Below, piece after piece: positions 6,692 to 16,523 of a DNA stretch of 20,847 nucleotides. The stretch is from an uncultured Alphaproteobacteria bacterium (GTDB lineage Bacteria > Pseudomonadota > Alphaproteobacteria > Bin95). The notes beneath the pieces are model-generated. The model saw only the letters and a list, made by a program, of their open reading frames with translations, was not told the origin of the DNA and did no database searches. Numbering within the stretch: the first letter of the stretch is position 1; the number at the start of each line of letters is the position of its first letter. The stretch is from assembly GCA_913060845.1 (NCBI GenBank), contig CAJXVF010000002.1:1-20847 (forward strand), in the 5' to 3' direction. Both the position numbers and the translations under genes were made by a program.

Positions 6692-9127
6692 ATGGCAGAT
6701 ACGCCTGAAGACGACCAGGAATACGGCGCTGATAGCATCCAGGTCCTGCGTGGCCTTGAAGCCGTGCGTAAGCGTCCGGGCATGTATATCGGCGATACCG
6801 ACGATGGCACCGGCCTGCATCACATGGTGTACGAGGTCGTTGATAACGCCATTGATGAGGCACTGGCAGGGCACTGCGATTTGGTCAATGTGATCCTGAA
6901 TAGCGACGGATCCGTCACCGTTCGGGATAACGGGCGCGGTATTCCGGTGGATATTCATGCTGAGGAAGGCGTATCTGCTGCCGAAGTCATCATGACCCAG
7001 CTACATGCCGGCGGAAAGTTCAATCAGAACTCTTACAAGGTATCTGGCGGTCTGCACGGCGTTGGTATTTCGGTTGTGAATGGCCTCTCCGAATGGCTCG
7101 ACCTCAAGGTTTGGCGAGATAACAAAGAATACGCCATGCGGTTCCGGAATGGCGATGCTGAAGCACCGTTGGCTGTGACTGGCGAGGCCGTTGGTAAGAA
7201 GGGTACGGAGGTTACGTTCCTGCCATCGACCGATGTCTTCACCATGGTCGAATTCGATTTTGCCACCCTCGAGCGGCGTTTGCGCGAACTGGCCTTCCTG
7301 AATTCCGGCGTCCGCCTGTTGTTGAGAGACGCGCGCGAGGCCGAAGACAAGGACGTCGACCTTTATTATGAAGGTGGCTTGGCGGCCTATGTCGAATATC
7401 TGGATCGTAACCGAACGGCCATTATTGAAAAGCCAATCTGGATCACGCGGGAAAAAGATGGCGTTACGGTTGAGGCCTCCCTGCAGTGGAATGACCAATT
7501 CCATGAGACCATGCTGTGCTTCACCAACAACATTCCGCAGCGGGATGGCGGCACGCATTTGGCTGGGTTCCGAGGCGCGCTAACGCGTCAGATCAACTCT
7601 TATGCAGACTCAAGCGGCATCGCTAAGCGGGAAAAAGCCACGCTGATTGGCGATGACGCACGCGAAGGCATCACCTGCGTGCTGTCCGTCAAAGTACCGG
7701 ACCCGAAATTCTCGTCCCAGACGAAAGACAAGCTTGTTTCGTCCGAAGTGCGCCCTGTTGTTGAAAGTGCCATCAATGATGCGCTTGGCCAATGGTTGGA
7801 AGAGAACCCGAAGGAAGCCAAAGTTATTGCGATGAAGGCTTGCCAGGCTGCCAAAGCGCGGGATGCGGCTAAGAAAGCGCGAGATTTCACGCGTGGCAAA
7901 ACGGGCCTCAGCATCGCATCGCTACCGGGCAAGCTGGCGGATTGCCAGACTAAAGATCCTGAACGCGCCGAAATCTTCATCGTCGAGGGTGATAGTGCTG
8001 GCGGGTCCGCTAAGCAGGCGCGGGACCGCAGCAATCAGGCGATCCTGCCTATTCGCGGTAAAATTCTGAACGTGGAGCGTGTCGGCGTTGACCGCATGCT
8101 GAACTCTGCAGAAATCGGTACGTTGATTACGGCGATTGGCGCAGGCATTGGCGCAGATCAGTTCAATGCGGAGAAAGCCCGCTACCACAAGATCGTCATC
8201 ATGACGGATGCTGATGTTGACGGAAGCCACATTCGCGCCCTCCTGCTGACATTCTTCTACCGCCAGATGCCGGAATTGATTGAGCGTGGCTGGATCTATA
8301 TCGCGCAACCGCCATTGTTCCAGGTCAAGCGCGGCCAGCGGTCGGTTTACTTGAAGGATGAGCGCGCATTGGAAGATCATTTGATTGATCTTGGTGTGGA
8401 CGCCTCCGTGCTGAATACCGCTAATGGCGAACAACGCGCCGGCCAAGATTTGCGGGAACTCGCGACCTTTAGCCGTGATATCACCTTGGCCGTCGGCAAT
8501 TTGGCAGAGACGATCGGCAATGCTGATGTGGTCGAGCAAGCTGCCGTCATTGGTGCTCTTAACTCTGAATCCGTTAGTACCATGGAGTTAGCCAACGAAA
8601 CTGCAGCAGCGATTGCCGCCCGCCTCGCTGTATTCTCGAATGGTGAGGAAAAGTGGGAAGGCGAAGGCTATACGGACGCCAACGGTGACGCTGGTATGCG
8701 TATTATTCGGCTTTCTAACGGTTACCGCGCCGCCCATGACATCTCCGCCCGCGTATTGCGTGGCCGGGAAGCAGCGCGGCTGAATGAAGTTGGAGAGCGC
8801 CTGGAAAGGTTGTTCAAAGATCCAGCCGTGCTTGTTGCGAAGGACCGTGAGACACCGATCCATGGACCGGGCGCTCTTGCCCGCGCAATGCAGGAAGAAG
8901 GCCGTCGCGGTCTTTCGATCCAGCGTTACAAAGGCCTTGGAGAGATGAACCCAGAGCAGCTTTGGGAAACCACGCTGGATCCAGAAGCACGCACGCTTTT
9001 GCAGGTGAAGGTCGCCCATGCAGAAGAAGCAGGCCACGTCTTCTCCACGCTAATGGGCGAAGAAGTTGAGCCGCGCCGGAACTTCATTCAGGAAAACGCG
9101 CTGAAGGTCGCAAATCTGGACGTTTAG
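6692..9127 (+). CDS. gyrB: DNA gyrase subunit B
   Basis: GyrB supplies the ATPase and TOPRIM parts of gyrase, which introduces negative supercoils together with GyrA. The 811-residue length is normal for the single-insert-free form. Seen: the GHKL ATP site with catalytic Glu48 and Asn52 (YEVVDNAIDEAL), the glycine-rich lid VSGGLHGVGISVVN, the TOPRIM Glu432 in EGDSAGGSAKQARDR, the Asp cluster DADVDGSHIR (506-514), and the C-terminal RYKGLGEMNPEQLW. ATG 6692 has AAGGA (6676-6680) eleven bases upstream. The 92-base gap after recF contains GGGCG/CGCCC (6611-6622) and AGCCC/GGGCT (6641-6662) inverted repeats but no clear promoter. The gene is intact. Confidence 0.98.
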   Translation: MADTPEDDQEYGADSIQVLRGLEAVRKRPGMYIGDTDDGTGLHHMVYEVVDNAIDEALAGHCDLVNVILNSDGSVTVRDNGRGIPVDIHAEEGVSAAEVIMTQLHAGGKFNQNSYKVSGGLHGVGISVVNGLSEWLDLKVWRDNKEYAMRFRNGDAEAPLAVTGEAVGKKGTEVTFLPSTDVFTMVEFDFATLERRLRELAFLNSGVRLLLRDAREAEDKDVDLYYEGGLAAYVEYLDRNRTAIIEKPIWITREKDGVTVEASLQWNDQFHETMLCFTNNIPQRDGGTHLAGFRGALTRQINSYADSSGIAKREKATLIGDDAREGITCVLSVKVPDPKFSSQTKDKLVSSEVRPVVESAINDALGQWLEENPKEAKVIAMKACQAAKARDAAKKARDFTRGKTGLSIASLPGKLADCQTKDPERAEIFIVEGDSAGGSAKQARDRSNQAILPIRGKILNVERVGVDRMLNSAEIGTLITAIGAGIGADQFNAEKARYHKIVIMTDADVDGSHIRALLLTFFYRQMPELIERGWIYIAQPPLFQVKRGQRSVYLKDERALEDHLIDLGVDASVLNTANGEQRAGQDLRELATFSRDITLAVGNLAETIGNADVVEQAAVIGALNSESVSTMELANETAAAIAARLAVFSNGEEKWEGEGYTDANGDAGMRIIRLSNGYRAAHDISARVLRGREAARLNEVGERLERLFKDPAVLVAKDRETPIHGPGALARAMQEEGRRGLSIQRYKGLGEMNPEQLWETTLDPEARTLLQVKVAHAEEAGHVFSTLMGEEVEPRRNFIQENALKVANLDV

Positions 9128-9187
9128 AGGCTGCCGTGCTTCTAAGCGGTAACGGCGCGTAAACCATAGCCTTTTAGTATCGGGGCT

Positions 9188-10003
9188 ATGAATGAGCATT
9201 CTCCCGCTGCTGCGACAGTGCGTCTGCGGCCCACCGATGGGTCGTTGATTGGAACCATCGCGTTCTTCCGGAACCGGGCTTTTCTCGGTGCCTTTTGCCG
9301 CCAAATTCGCCCGGCGACAGATGGCCCGACGCGGATCCTGGCGCACGCCTGCTCCATTGGTCCGGAAGCATATTCACTCGCCATCCGGATGAGGATTGAG
9401 CGGCCTGAGCTTGATTTTCAGATCGACGCGACTGACCTTTCCCAAGGCTTTGTGAATTATGCGGCACGGGGCGCATATCCCAGTGCTGTGCTGCAGGGCG
9501 CGGTTGCTGAGGAGCAAAGCTTCTTCCAACAGATCGATGACAAGACTGTCGCCATTGCGCCAGAAGTTCGGGCACGAGTGAATGTCCTACCGGCCAGATC
9601 ATTCGCGGAGTTTGAGGCCGAAAAGGTCTATGACGCTGTAATCCTCTGCAATGCACTTGTCTATGTGGATGGCCCAACACAGGGTTCCACCATTGACCGG
9701 ATCGCAGGATATAATTCAGACCTATTGGCTGTAACGGCTGCCCATCAGGACCGGATCGCGGCGGACCTTGAGCGCAATGCCTACGCACCGATCATGGATG
9801 ATTTCGCCGCCATCCATGCCGGTTGGATCGACCGCCAGCGCTCACCAGGATTCCCGAAAGGCTCGCCTCCGCCAACTGGCGCGCAAGCCGACCCTTACAT
9901 TGATCCAATCGATGATGATGCAGGTTGGCGCTATCGCCACGGGGCGTTCTTCAGGAAGCAGGCAATTGCAGACGTGCTGACTGCAGACGCATTAGCCTCT
10001 TAG
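9188..10003 (+). CDS. CheR-like SAM-dependent methyltransferase, orphan
   Basis: The 271-residue protein resembles the catalytic domain of CheR, the chemoreceptor glutamate methyltransferase. Seen: an FFRN segment (26-29), a motif-I-like ACSIGPEAYSLA (54-65; CheR usually has CSxGEEPYS), ATDLS (81-85; CheR ATDIS), the GAY segment (95-97), and NALVYVD (155-161; CheR NVLIYFD). The four-helix N-terminal receptor-binding domain of CheR is missing, and there are no chemotaxis genes in the window. A CheR-fold methyltransferase with an unknown substrate is therefore the safest name. ATG 9188 has only a weak upstream site (CGGGG). The gene lies 60 bases after gyrB, and its 3' end overlaps the convergent aminotransferase by 12 bases. 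Confidence 0.75.
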   Translation: MNEHSPAAATVRLRPTDGSLIGTIAFFRNRAFLGAFCRQIRPATDGPTRILAHACSIGPEAYSLAIRMRIERPELDFQIDATDLSQGFVNYAARGAYPSAVLQGAVAEEQSFFQQIDDKTVAIAPEVRARVNVLPARSFAEFEAEKVYDAVILCNALVYVDGPTQGSTIDRIAGYNSDLLAVTAAHQDRIAADLERNAYAPIMDDFAAIHAGWIDRQRSPGFPKGSPPPTGAQADPYIDPIDDDAGWRYRHGAFFRKQAIADVLTADALAS

Positions 10004-11161
10004 CGCTGCCATCAGTCGGTCAATTTCGGCCTCGTCATTATAGTAATGCACAGATGCACGGCAGATTGGCGGTAGGTTCCGGCGCGTCGAATCTATAAGC
10101 GTACTGCTTGGCCCCGAAACACTGATATTGATTCCCTGGCTGGCAAGACGCTGTTTGATATCCGCGCTGTCTTCATGGTCGCTGGAGAATGTGACGATCC
10201 CGCCCTGCTCCTGGCCAATGTCCTGCACGGTAATGCCATTGGTCTCCCGCAGGCGACGGCGGAGGTCATCCGCAAGCACACGCACCCTGTCCCAAATAGC
10301 ATCCATCCCAATATCGAGGGCGTAATCTACAGCGGCGCCGAGGCCTAGTTTGGCCGCATAGTTGTTTTCCCAATTTTCAAACCGTCGGGCATCGGGGCGG
10401 AGTTCATAGCTGTCCAGGCCGGTCCAATTGGCAGCGAAATGATCAACGATTGGCGGCTCCATCGTGGGTATCAGGCTTTCACGGACATAAAGGAAGCCAA
10501 CGCCACGCGGGCCGCGGAGGTACTTCCGCCCAGTCGCTGAAAGCATGTCGCATTGGATTTCGGCCACATCAACGGGCATTTGACCGACAGACTGGCAGGC
10601 GTCGAGCAAGTAGAGCGCAGCGTGGCGTTTGGCGATCCGCCCAATTTCCGAAGCAGGGTTCACAAGGCCGCCATTGGTCGGCACATGGGTGATGGAAACC
10701 AGCTTCACCCGGTCATCCATCATTGCCGCCAATGCATCCGGCGAAGTTTCCCCAGTTGAGGCAGACGGAATGACTTCGACGACAGCACCAGTGCGCTTTG
10801 CGACCTGCAGATAGGCCACATAGTTGGCTGCGTATTCAGCCTCTGCCGTTAGGATACGGTCACCGGGTTCGAACTTAAGCGCGTAGAAGGCCATATCCCA
10901 GGCGACGGTTGCGTTTTCTACAACTGCGATCTCTTGGGATTTGGCATTGATCAGCCGTGCCACTGAATCATATACCGCTGCCACACGGGCGCTTTCTTGG
11001 TTCGCCGCCTCATATCCGCCAATGGCGGCTTCAAGCTGCAGGTGACTAATTTGCGCTTCAACAACGGCATTTGGCGGCAGAGCCGACCCTGCATTGTTAA
11101 AATGAGCAACGTTTTGAACGCCGAGCGTTTCTGCACGAAAGCGGGCGAGGTCGATGGTCAT
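9992..11161 (-). CDS. aminotransferase class V family protein (PLP enzyme)
   Basis: A fold-type-I pyridoxal-phosphate enzyme of the class-V aminotransferase / cysteine desulfurase superfamily, 389 residues. Seen: HFNNAGSALPP near the N-terminus, AEAEYAANYVAYLQ, ITHVPTNGGLVNP, the cofactor-binding LLDACQSVGQMP (Asp187, Gln190), the Schiff-base lysine Lys213 in SATGRKYLRGPRG, and the C-terminal RASVHYYNDEAEIDRL. The catalytic-loop cysteine of true IscS/SufS desulfurases is not evident. The substrate cannot be told: epimerase, lyase, desulfurase-like or aminotransferase activities all occur in this family. ATG 11161 overlaps the lnt stop by four bases, so it is the last gene of the leftward run. 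Confidence 0.85.
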   Translation of the reverse strand: MTIDLARFRAETLGVQNVAHFNNAGSALPPNAVVEAQISHLQLEAAIGGYEAANQESARVAAVYDSVARLINAKSQEIAVVENATVAWDMAFYALKFEPGDRILTAEAEYAANYVAYLQVAKRTGAVVEVIPSASTGETSPDALAAMMDDRVKLVSITHVPTNGGLVNPASEIGRIAKRHAALYLLDACQSVGQMPVDVAEIQCDMLSATGRKYLRGPRGVGFLYVRESLIPTMEPPIVDHFAANWTGLDSYELRPDARRFENWENNYAAKLGLGAAVDYALDIGMDAIWDRVRVLADDLRRRLRETNGITVQDIGQEQGGIVTFSSDHEDSADIKQRLASQGINISVSGPSSTLIDSTRRNLPPICRASVHYYNDEAEIDRLMAALRG

Positions 11162-12708
11162 GCAGATTGCTCCCGTCGGCGAAAGAAGAATGCCAGCGCT
11201 AATGAGAACGCTAACAATAGGCCGTACAGAGTATCGCCATACTGCGCATAGAGTGTGGGCGGATTAGGCGGAGGCAGTTTGACGTCAATTGATGCCGCTT
11301 GCTCCAGCGGGATGCGCGCGATTTCAACACCATTGGCGTCAAATGCGGCGCTGATCCCTGTGTTCGCAACCCGAATCAGTGGCAGGCCTTCTTCAATTGC
11401 TCGCATGCGTGAGATGGCGAGATGCTGGTGCGGGCCTGCACTTTGTCCATACCAGGCATCATTAGTGATATTCAGCAGGAATGCCGGGCGTTCAGATGCC
11501 GTGACAGAGCCCGGAAATATCACCTCGTAACAAATCAAGGGGCTGAAACTCGGCAAGCTGCCCAGCTGCATCGTTGCTGGACCAGGACCAGCTAAGAACG
11601 ACCCACGCCCCGGCACGAGTTTGTCGAACGGCAAATAGGCTGCAAGCGGCATGAACTCGCCGAATGGCACAAGGTGGGTCTTGTCATAACGGGCGGTGAT
11701 CTGGCCTTTGCTGTCTATGGCGAGAAGGCCATTCGCATAGTCATACCCGCGATCAGCGTTTGGCGTGCGGATCGGCGTTCCGATGATTGCGAAGCCGTTC
11801 TTCGCTGGCAGCCCGCCGATCACCTCAAGCGCTTTTTTACTCTCGGCGACATTAAATGGCGTTGCCGTTTCCGGCCAGACGATCAGATCCGGCTTCGGCA
11901 CGCCATCTTTGCTGGAGAGTGCGACATGCCGATTGAAGATAATGCCACGGTTTTCTGGCCGCCATTTGATCCGCTGGGGCGTATTTCCCTGAACCATGCG
12001 GACCGTCATGGCGTCCGCCTCAGGCGTAGCAGCCTTTGATGGCGACTGTTTATAGAGAAATCCGGCGGCCAGCAGAGCGATGCAACCGGCAGCAAGCGCA
12101 GCCTCACGCTTCGGCAGGTTCCGCTGAGCGATCCATTGGCGCAAGGCACCTGAAGCAGTGATGGCGCCAGCCAGAGCCAGCAAGCCAACCCCGTAGGCAC
12201 CGAAAATAGAGCCAGTGTTGATCAGGCTGGTCTCAACGAAGGCGAGTGCTGTTAAGTCCCAAGCGAAGCCGGTGAACAGGTGGCCGTAGGCATATTCCGA
12301 AATGCTAAGAAAGCCTGCGAGTCCAAGCCGTGCGGCGACAGATGGCGTGTTCGATCCTGGCCAGAAGCGTCGCCAAAGATAAAATGCCAGTGCAATGTAA
12401 AGGGCGAATGCGCCCGCAAGTGCCAGAACGGGCAGCAGCGAAGCCGCACCCATCCCTGGCATCGGCACCAAAAATGCCTGGGATATCCAGTTAAGCGCGC
12501 CAAAATGCCAGGAAATACCGAACAGCCAGCCAATCCCGAACACCCGTGCTGGTGATCGGGCATCTAGGTAGAACGTAATCGCGACAAGGCCCAGAAGCAT
12601 CCCGTAGGGGCTCGGAGATGGCGGAAATGATAAGGCCGCTGCTTGGCCTGCGATCAGAGCAAACAGACAATCCCGCAACCATGCCGGCACCTTCAGCATC
12701 GCCTGCAT
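11158..12708 (-). CDS. lnt: apolipoprotein N-acyltransferase Lnt
   Basis: Lnt transfers the third acyl chain to the N-terminal cysteine of lipoproteins in the inner membrane. It has 516 residues. Several hydrophobic membrane segments fill about residues 10-225 and a further one lies at the C-terminus (GLLLAFSLALAFFF). The nitrilase-like periplasmic domain carries the triad Glu280 (VWPETATPF), Lys343 (RYDKTHLVPFGEF) and Cys393 (LICYEVIFPG). The segment NITNDAWYGQSAGPHQH is also typical. ATG 12708 has AAGG eight bases upstream within the corC tail. It sits three bases after corC and overlaps the aminotransferase start by four bases. corC-lnt adjacency is usual in proteobacteria. Confidence 0.97.
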   Translation of the reverse strand: MQAMLKVPAWLRDCLFALIAGQAAALSFPPSPSPYGMLLGLVAITFYLDARSPARVFGIGWLFGISWHFGALNWISQAFLVPMPGMGAASLLPVLALAGAFALYIALAFYLWRRFWPGSNTPSVAARLGLAGFLSISEYAYGHLFTGFAWDLTALAFVETSLINTGSIFGAYGVGLLALAGAITASGALRQWIAQRNLPKREAALAAGCIALLAAGFLYKQSPSKAATPEADAMTVRMVQGNTPQRIKWRPENRGIIFNRHVALSSKDGVPKPDLIVWPETATPFNVAESKKALEVIGGLPAKNGFAIIGTPIRTPNADRGYDYANGLLAIDSKGQITARYDKTHLVPFGEFMPLAAYLPFDKLVPGRGSFLAGPGPATMQLGSLPSFSPLICYEVIFPGSVTASERPAFLLNITNDAWYGQSAGPHQHLAISRMRAIEEGLPLIRVANTGISAAFDANGVEIARIPLEQAASIDVKLPPPNPPTLYAQYGDTLYGLLLAFSLALAFFFRRREQSA

Positions 12709-12711
12709 CGG

Positions 12712-13620
12712 CTAGGCCTTGTTCGCTTCGTCGATATACTCAACGGCTTCTTGAGCTTCGTCGCCGTCGTTTTCTGGGAGATTGCGGATCCGTAGACTGC
12801 GCACACGGCGTGGATCGCCTTCAAGAACCTCGAATTCAACGCCCGAAGGATGCCCAATAATCTCGCCACGGGTTGGCACGCGTCCGATCAGTGTCACAGC
12901 AAGGCCGCCTACGGTATCGATTTCTTCGCGCTCATCCTCAGTCAAGACAAAGCCGACGCGTTCTTCGAAATCTTCGAGACTGGCACGTGCATCAGCAATG
13001 ATGGTTCCGCCGGATTCATCGACAAGTTCGGGCGTTGCTTCATCATCATGCTCATCCCGCATTTCGCCGATAATTTCTTCGACGATGTCTTCCACAGTGA
13101 CAATGCCGTCCACGCCACCATATTCATCAACGACGATGGCCATATGGGTCCGACTGACCTGCATTTGAAGCAGCAGATCAATCACCCGCATGGATGGCAC
13201 AACAAACAGCACGTCGCGCAGCAGTGGTTCAATTTCTGTTACGGGCGGATCACCCGTCATCGCCACCATTAGATCCTTCACGTGGATCATGCCGATGGTG
13301 TCATCCAGCTCACCTCGGAATATGGGTAGGCGGGAATGGTAGGTTTGGCGAGCTTTCTGAACGGCACCTTGAACGCCATCTGCTACATCAACGCCATCAA
13401 TATCAGCGCGTGGCGCCATCACGTCGGCGACTGTCAGCTCATTCAGGCTGATGGCGTTTTCGATGATCTGACGTTCAGCGTCAGAGATTGTTGGCGTGTC
13501 GGTATTCTCACGCTCAACCAGTTCGGCGAGGGTGGTGCGAAGGTCCGTTTCGCCGCTTCGCCGGATCAGGCGGTTCCACAAGCTCGGGCGACTGGTGCCA
13601 TTATCAGAATCGCTGCTCAT
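12712..13620 (-). CDS. corC: CorC/HlyC-family CBS-domain protein
   Basis: A soluble protein of the CorC/TlyC/HlyC family (302 residues), tied by family knowledge to magnesium/cobalt efflux or membrane-linked ion homeostasis; the exact role is not settled. Seen: the linker segment [20 protein letters not shown], a pair of CBS domains over about residues 65-190 including [23 protein letters not shown] and [20 protein letters not shown], and a C-terminal CorC_HlyC transporter-associated domain (about 205-285, [18 protein letters not shown]). The membrane DUF21 domain found in longer relatives is absent. ATG 13620 overlaps the ybeY stop by four bases, and lnt follows after three bases. The name corC is by family, not proven function. 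Confidence 0.92.
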   Translation of the reverse strand: MSSDSDNGTSRPSLWNRLIRRSGETDLRTTLAELVERENTDTPTISDAERQIIENAISLNELTVADVMAPRADIDGVDVADGVQGAVQKARQTYHSRLPIFRGELDDTIGMIHVKDLMVAMTGDPPVTEIEPLLRDVLFVVPSMRVIDLLLQMQVSRTHMAIVVDEYGGVDGIVTVEDIVEEIIGEMRDEHDDEATPELVDESGGTIIADARASLEDFEERVGFVLTEDEREEIDTVGGLAVTLIGRVPTRGEIIGHPSGVEFEVLEGDPRRVRSLRIRNLPENDGDEAQEAVEYIDEANKA

Positions 13621-14138
13621 GTCGCCAACTCACTATCCGCATAAGGATCTTGTATTCCGATCCGCTTTAGCGCTAGCACTTCCATCGCTTCCATAATCTC
13701 TGCTTCGTCATCCTGGACATGGTCATAACCTGCCAAGTGTAACACGCCATGAACAACTATATGAGCCAAGTGGCTGGCAGCTGATATCTCAGCCTCACGG
13801 GCTTCTGCCAGAACGGTTTCGAGCGCGATTGCGATATCACCGTAATGTCCGTCAATCGGTGTCTCGCCAGGCTGTGCCGCTGGGAATGAGATCACATTGG
13901 TTGGCTTATCTTGCCCGCGGTGGTCTGCATTGAGGCGCTGCAACGCCTCATCATCAGCCAGTAAAACAGTCAGCCCTGCATCCTCAGGAAGCTTGGCTTC
14001 GGCTAACGCAGTACCCAACGCTTCGACAACTGCAGCCTCGGCTTCATTCTGGAGGAAGGGCGCGATCCGCCAGGCGTCATTTTCCAGAATGATGTCCTGC
14101 GGACAATCCGGTTCTTCGGTCGGTGCTTCGTCAGTCAT
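13617..14138 (-). CDS. ybeY: endoribonuclease YbeY (rRNA maturation factor)
   Basis: YbeY is a metal-dependent endoribonuclease for 16S rRNA 3'-end maturation and 70S quality control. With ATG 14138 it has 173 residues. The metal-binding [11 protein letters not shown] motif gives His130, His134 and His140, and the conserved [14 protein letters not shown] lies at about 73-86. Earlier in-frame ATGs at 14162 and 14216 would run deep into phoH and give an unusually long protein; none of the three has a convincing Shine-Dalgarno sequence, so the start is the least certain part. The chosen start overlaps phoH by eight bases, and the stop overlaps corC by four, in the standard phoH-ybeY-corC order. 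Confidence 0.94.
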   Translation of the reverse strand: MTDEAPTEEPDCPQDIILENDAWRIAPFLQNEAEAAVVEALGTALAEAKLPEDAGLTVLLADDEALQRLNADHRGQDKPTNVISFPAAQPGETPIDGHYGDIAIALETVLAEAREAEISAASHLAHIVVHGVLHLAGYDHVQDDEAEIMEAMEVLALKRIGIQDPYADSELAT

Positions 14139-15099
14139 GGCTGGAGGATTTCGAGCGTGCGTCATAGGCGGCGACGATCTTGGCAACGAGTTCTTCTCGA
14201 ACGACGTCGCCTGCATAAAAGCGTGTGACAGCCACGTCAGGAACGTCCTTCAGCACTTCAAGGGCATCGTTCAGGCCGGATTTCTGGCCCCGCGGCAGAT
14301 CGGTCTGGCTTGGATCACCATTGACGACCATGTGGCTGCCTTCGCCAATACGGGTCAGCGCCATCTTCATCTGCATCGGCGTAGTGTTCTGCGCTTCATC
14401 CAGGATAATGAAGGCGTTGGAAAGTGTGCGCCCGCGCATAAACGCTAGAGGTGCTGCATCAATCTCCTCATTCGCCAGCTTCCGCTGCACCATATCCGCC
14501 GGCATCATAAGGCCGAGCGCGTCTTTGAGCGGGCGGAGGTATGGATCAACCTTCTCGTTCAGATCACCCGGCAGGAAACCAAGGCGTTCGCCGGCTTCAA
14601 CGGCTGGGCGGGATAGGATAATGCGCTCGACTTGCCTGCGCTTCATCATCTCGACGGCGACAGCGACCGCAAGGAAGGTTTTGCCTGTGCCCGCGGGGCC
14701 AATCGAGAACGTTAGCTTCGACTTACGCAGCGTTTCGACATAGCGCGTTTGAGCGCCCGCGCGAGGGCGGATGGGGCGCTTATAGGTGTCGATTGGCTGG
14801 CCTTCAGCATCACTGGGGCCAAGCCTGGAGGCGCGGGCGACGGCTGCGACGCGATCATCATCTAATGCGCTGCCGGATTTGGCTTCGGCATAAAGCTGAT
14901 TGATGGCTGTCTCGGCCGCGGCGACCGCATCCGAAGGACCGGTGATCGCGACCTGTCCGCCGCGTGATGCTAGATTGACGCCAAGCTCCCGTTCTAGCCG
15001 GGCGAGGTGGCGGTCATAAGCGCCGAAGAGTGTGGGCAGCGGCGCTTCATCCTGAAAGGAGACTTCCGCGCGGGCGTCGTCGCTATCATCAGCGGTCAA
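14131..15099 (-). CDS. ybeZ: PhoH-like ATPase (YbeZ)
   Basis: A cytoplasmic PhoH-family P-loop ATPase, thought from family knowledge to act in RNA metabolism with YbeY. It has 322 residues with an N-terminal KH-like region (about 25-75), Walker A GPAGTGKT (134-141), the segment [20 protein letters not shown], and Walker B IILDEAQN (231-238), followed by GDPSQTDLP. The start is TTG 15099, which overlaps the miaB stop by four bases (TTGA). AGGAG eight bases upstream supports it, and no other in-frame start lies near. It is coupled to both neighbours, miaB and ybeY. Confidence 0.95.
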   Translation of the reverse strand: MTADDSDDARAEVSFQDEAPLPTLFGAYDRHLARLERELGVNLASRGGQVAITGPSDAVAAAETAINQLYAEAKSGSALDDDRVAAVARASRLGPSDAEGQPIDTYKRPIRPRAGAQTRYVETLRKSKLTFSIGPAGTGKTFLAVAVAVEMMKRRQVERIILSRPAVEAGERLGFLPGDLNEKVDPYLRPLKDALGLMMPADMVQRKLANEEIDAAPLAFMRGRTLSNAFIILDEAQNTTPMQMKMALTRIGEGSHMVVNGDPSQTDLPRGQKSGLNDALEVLKDVPDVAVTRFYAGDVVREELVAKIVAAYDARSKSSSHD

Positions 15100-16469
15100 G
15101 CCGCACTCTCCTGTTTTGGGTCGGCCAAAGAGCCTACCAGTCCGTTAGGGGCACCGCGTGCGACGCGGACATCGGATACTGCGCCAAACAGAGCATCCGC
15201 GCGGACGGGGTCCAGATCAATATGAGTTGCTTGCAGCCAGGGTGAGCGGCCAACAAGCTGGCCGGGCTTTTTACCGCGCCGGTCAAACAACACCGGCACA
15301 ACACGATCTGCCATGGCTTCATTGAAGGCTAGTTGCTGTTCGTTCAGAAGCGCCTGGAGACGCTGCAAACGCTCACTCTTCATGGCTTCCGGCACCTGAT
15401 CCTGGTGTTCAGCAGCAGGCGTGCCAGGACGTTCGCTGTATTTGAAGGAATAGGCCTGGGCGAAATTGACCTGCCTGATGAGATCAAGCGTGTCTTCAAA
15501 GTCCTGGTCTGTTTCGCCAGGGAATCCAACGATGAAATCTGATGAGAGTGCCAAGTCGGGCCGGACAGCGCGGAGGTGTTCGACAATGCGGAAATAGGCC
15601 TCACGACCATGGCCACGGTTCATCCGCTTCAGAATTCGATCCGAGCCTGACTGCACTGGCAGATGCAGGTAAGGCATCAGCTTTGGCGTATCGCCATGGG
15701 CAGCGATCAAGTCATCATCCATGTCGCGTGGGTGGGAGGTCGTGAAGCGGATACGCTCTAGGCCATCAATCTTCGCAAGCTCGCGGATAAGCTGCGCCAA
15801 GGTCCAGGTTTCACCGTCCTCGCCAACACCGTGATAGGCGTTGACGTTTTGGCCTAGCAGCGTGATTTCCTGCGTGCCTTGGCCGACGAGCTTGATCGCC
15901 TCATTGCGAATATCGCCGACGGGCCGCGAATACTCAGCGCCGCGCGTGTAAGGTACGACGCAGAACGTGCAGAACTTATCGCAGCCTTCCTGAATCGTCA
16001 GAAACGCAGCCGCACCCTGAGGCGCTGACTGTTCCGGTAAAGAATCAAACTTAGTTTCAGTTGGAAAATCCGTATCGACGATACGCTCGCCTCTGTCAGC
16101 CAATATCCGACGGACCATGCCACCAAGGCGGTGATAGGCTTGTGGGCCAACGACGATGTCCACAGACGGTGCCCGGCGGCGAACTTCGTCGCCTTCAGCC
16201 TGGGCCACGCATCCAGCGACTGCTATCAGCATGTCGCCTTCGCCAGCTTCCCGCCTGGCTTCACGCATCAGGCGGAGGCGTCCGATTTCGGAATAGACCT
16301 TCTCGGCCGCTCGTTCGCGGATATGGCATGTGTTCAGCACGACCAGATCAGCGTCTTGTGCTGTGTCTGTGCGTTCAAAGCCGATGGGGGCGAGTACGTC
16401 TGCCATGCGGGCGGAATCGTACACGTTCATCTGGCAACCGTAGGTCTTGATAAAGAGCTTGCGCGCCAA
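15096..16469 (-). CDS. miaB: tRNA-2-methylthio-N6-dimethylallyladenosine synthase MiaB
   Basis: MiaB is a radical-SAM methylthiotransferase that converts i6A37 to ms2i6A37 in tRNAs reading UNN codons. The 457 residues show the N-terminal cluster cysteines Cys12 (YGCQMN), Cys48 (NTCHIRE) and Cys87 (AGCVAQ), and the radical-SAM triad Cys163, Cys167, Cys170 ([14 protein letters not shown]). A C-terminal TRAM domain with substrate-binding character occupies about the last 75 residues. The start is TTG 16469, since the conserved N-terminus begins immediately there and AAAGG lies eleven bases upstream. The gene is 54 bases from olsA upstream and overlaps phoH by four bases downstream. Confidence 0.97.
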   Translation of the reverse strand: MARKLFIKTYGCQMNVYDSARMADVLAPIGFERTDTAQDADLVVLNTCHIRERAAEKVYSEIGRLRLMREARREAGEGDMLIAVAGCVAQAEGDEVRRRAPSVDIVVGPQAYHRLGGMVRRILADRGERIVDTDFPTETKFDSLPEQSAPQGAAAFLTIQEGCDKFCTFCVVPYTRGAEYSRPVGDIRNEAIKLVGQGTQEITLLGQNVNAYHGVGEDGETWTLAQLIRELAKIDGLERIRFTTSHPRDMDDDLIAAHGDTPKLMPYLHLPVQSGSDRILKRMNRGHGREAYFRIVEHLRAVRPDLALSSDFIVGFPGETDQDFEDTLDLIRQVNFAQAYSFKYSERPGTPAAEHQDQVPEAMKSERLQRLQALLNEQQLAFNEAMADRVVPVLFDRRGKKPGQLVGRSPWLQATHIDLDPVRADALFGAVSDVRVARGAPNGLVGSLADPKQESAA

Positions 16470-16523
16470 GGGATCTGTTACCTTTGAAAGTTCAGGCGGA
16501 CAGTAGAATTCGCCAGCGTTCTG

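Noticed and set aside
14139..14216. Earlier starts for ybeY at 14162 or 14216
   Set aside because: They lie deep within phoH, lack ribosome-binding sites and make the protein longer than usual; kept only as a note of uncertainty.
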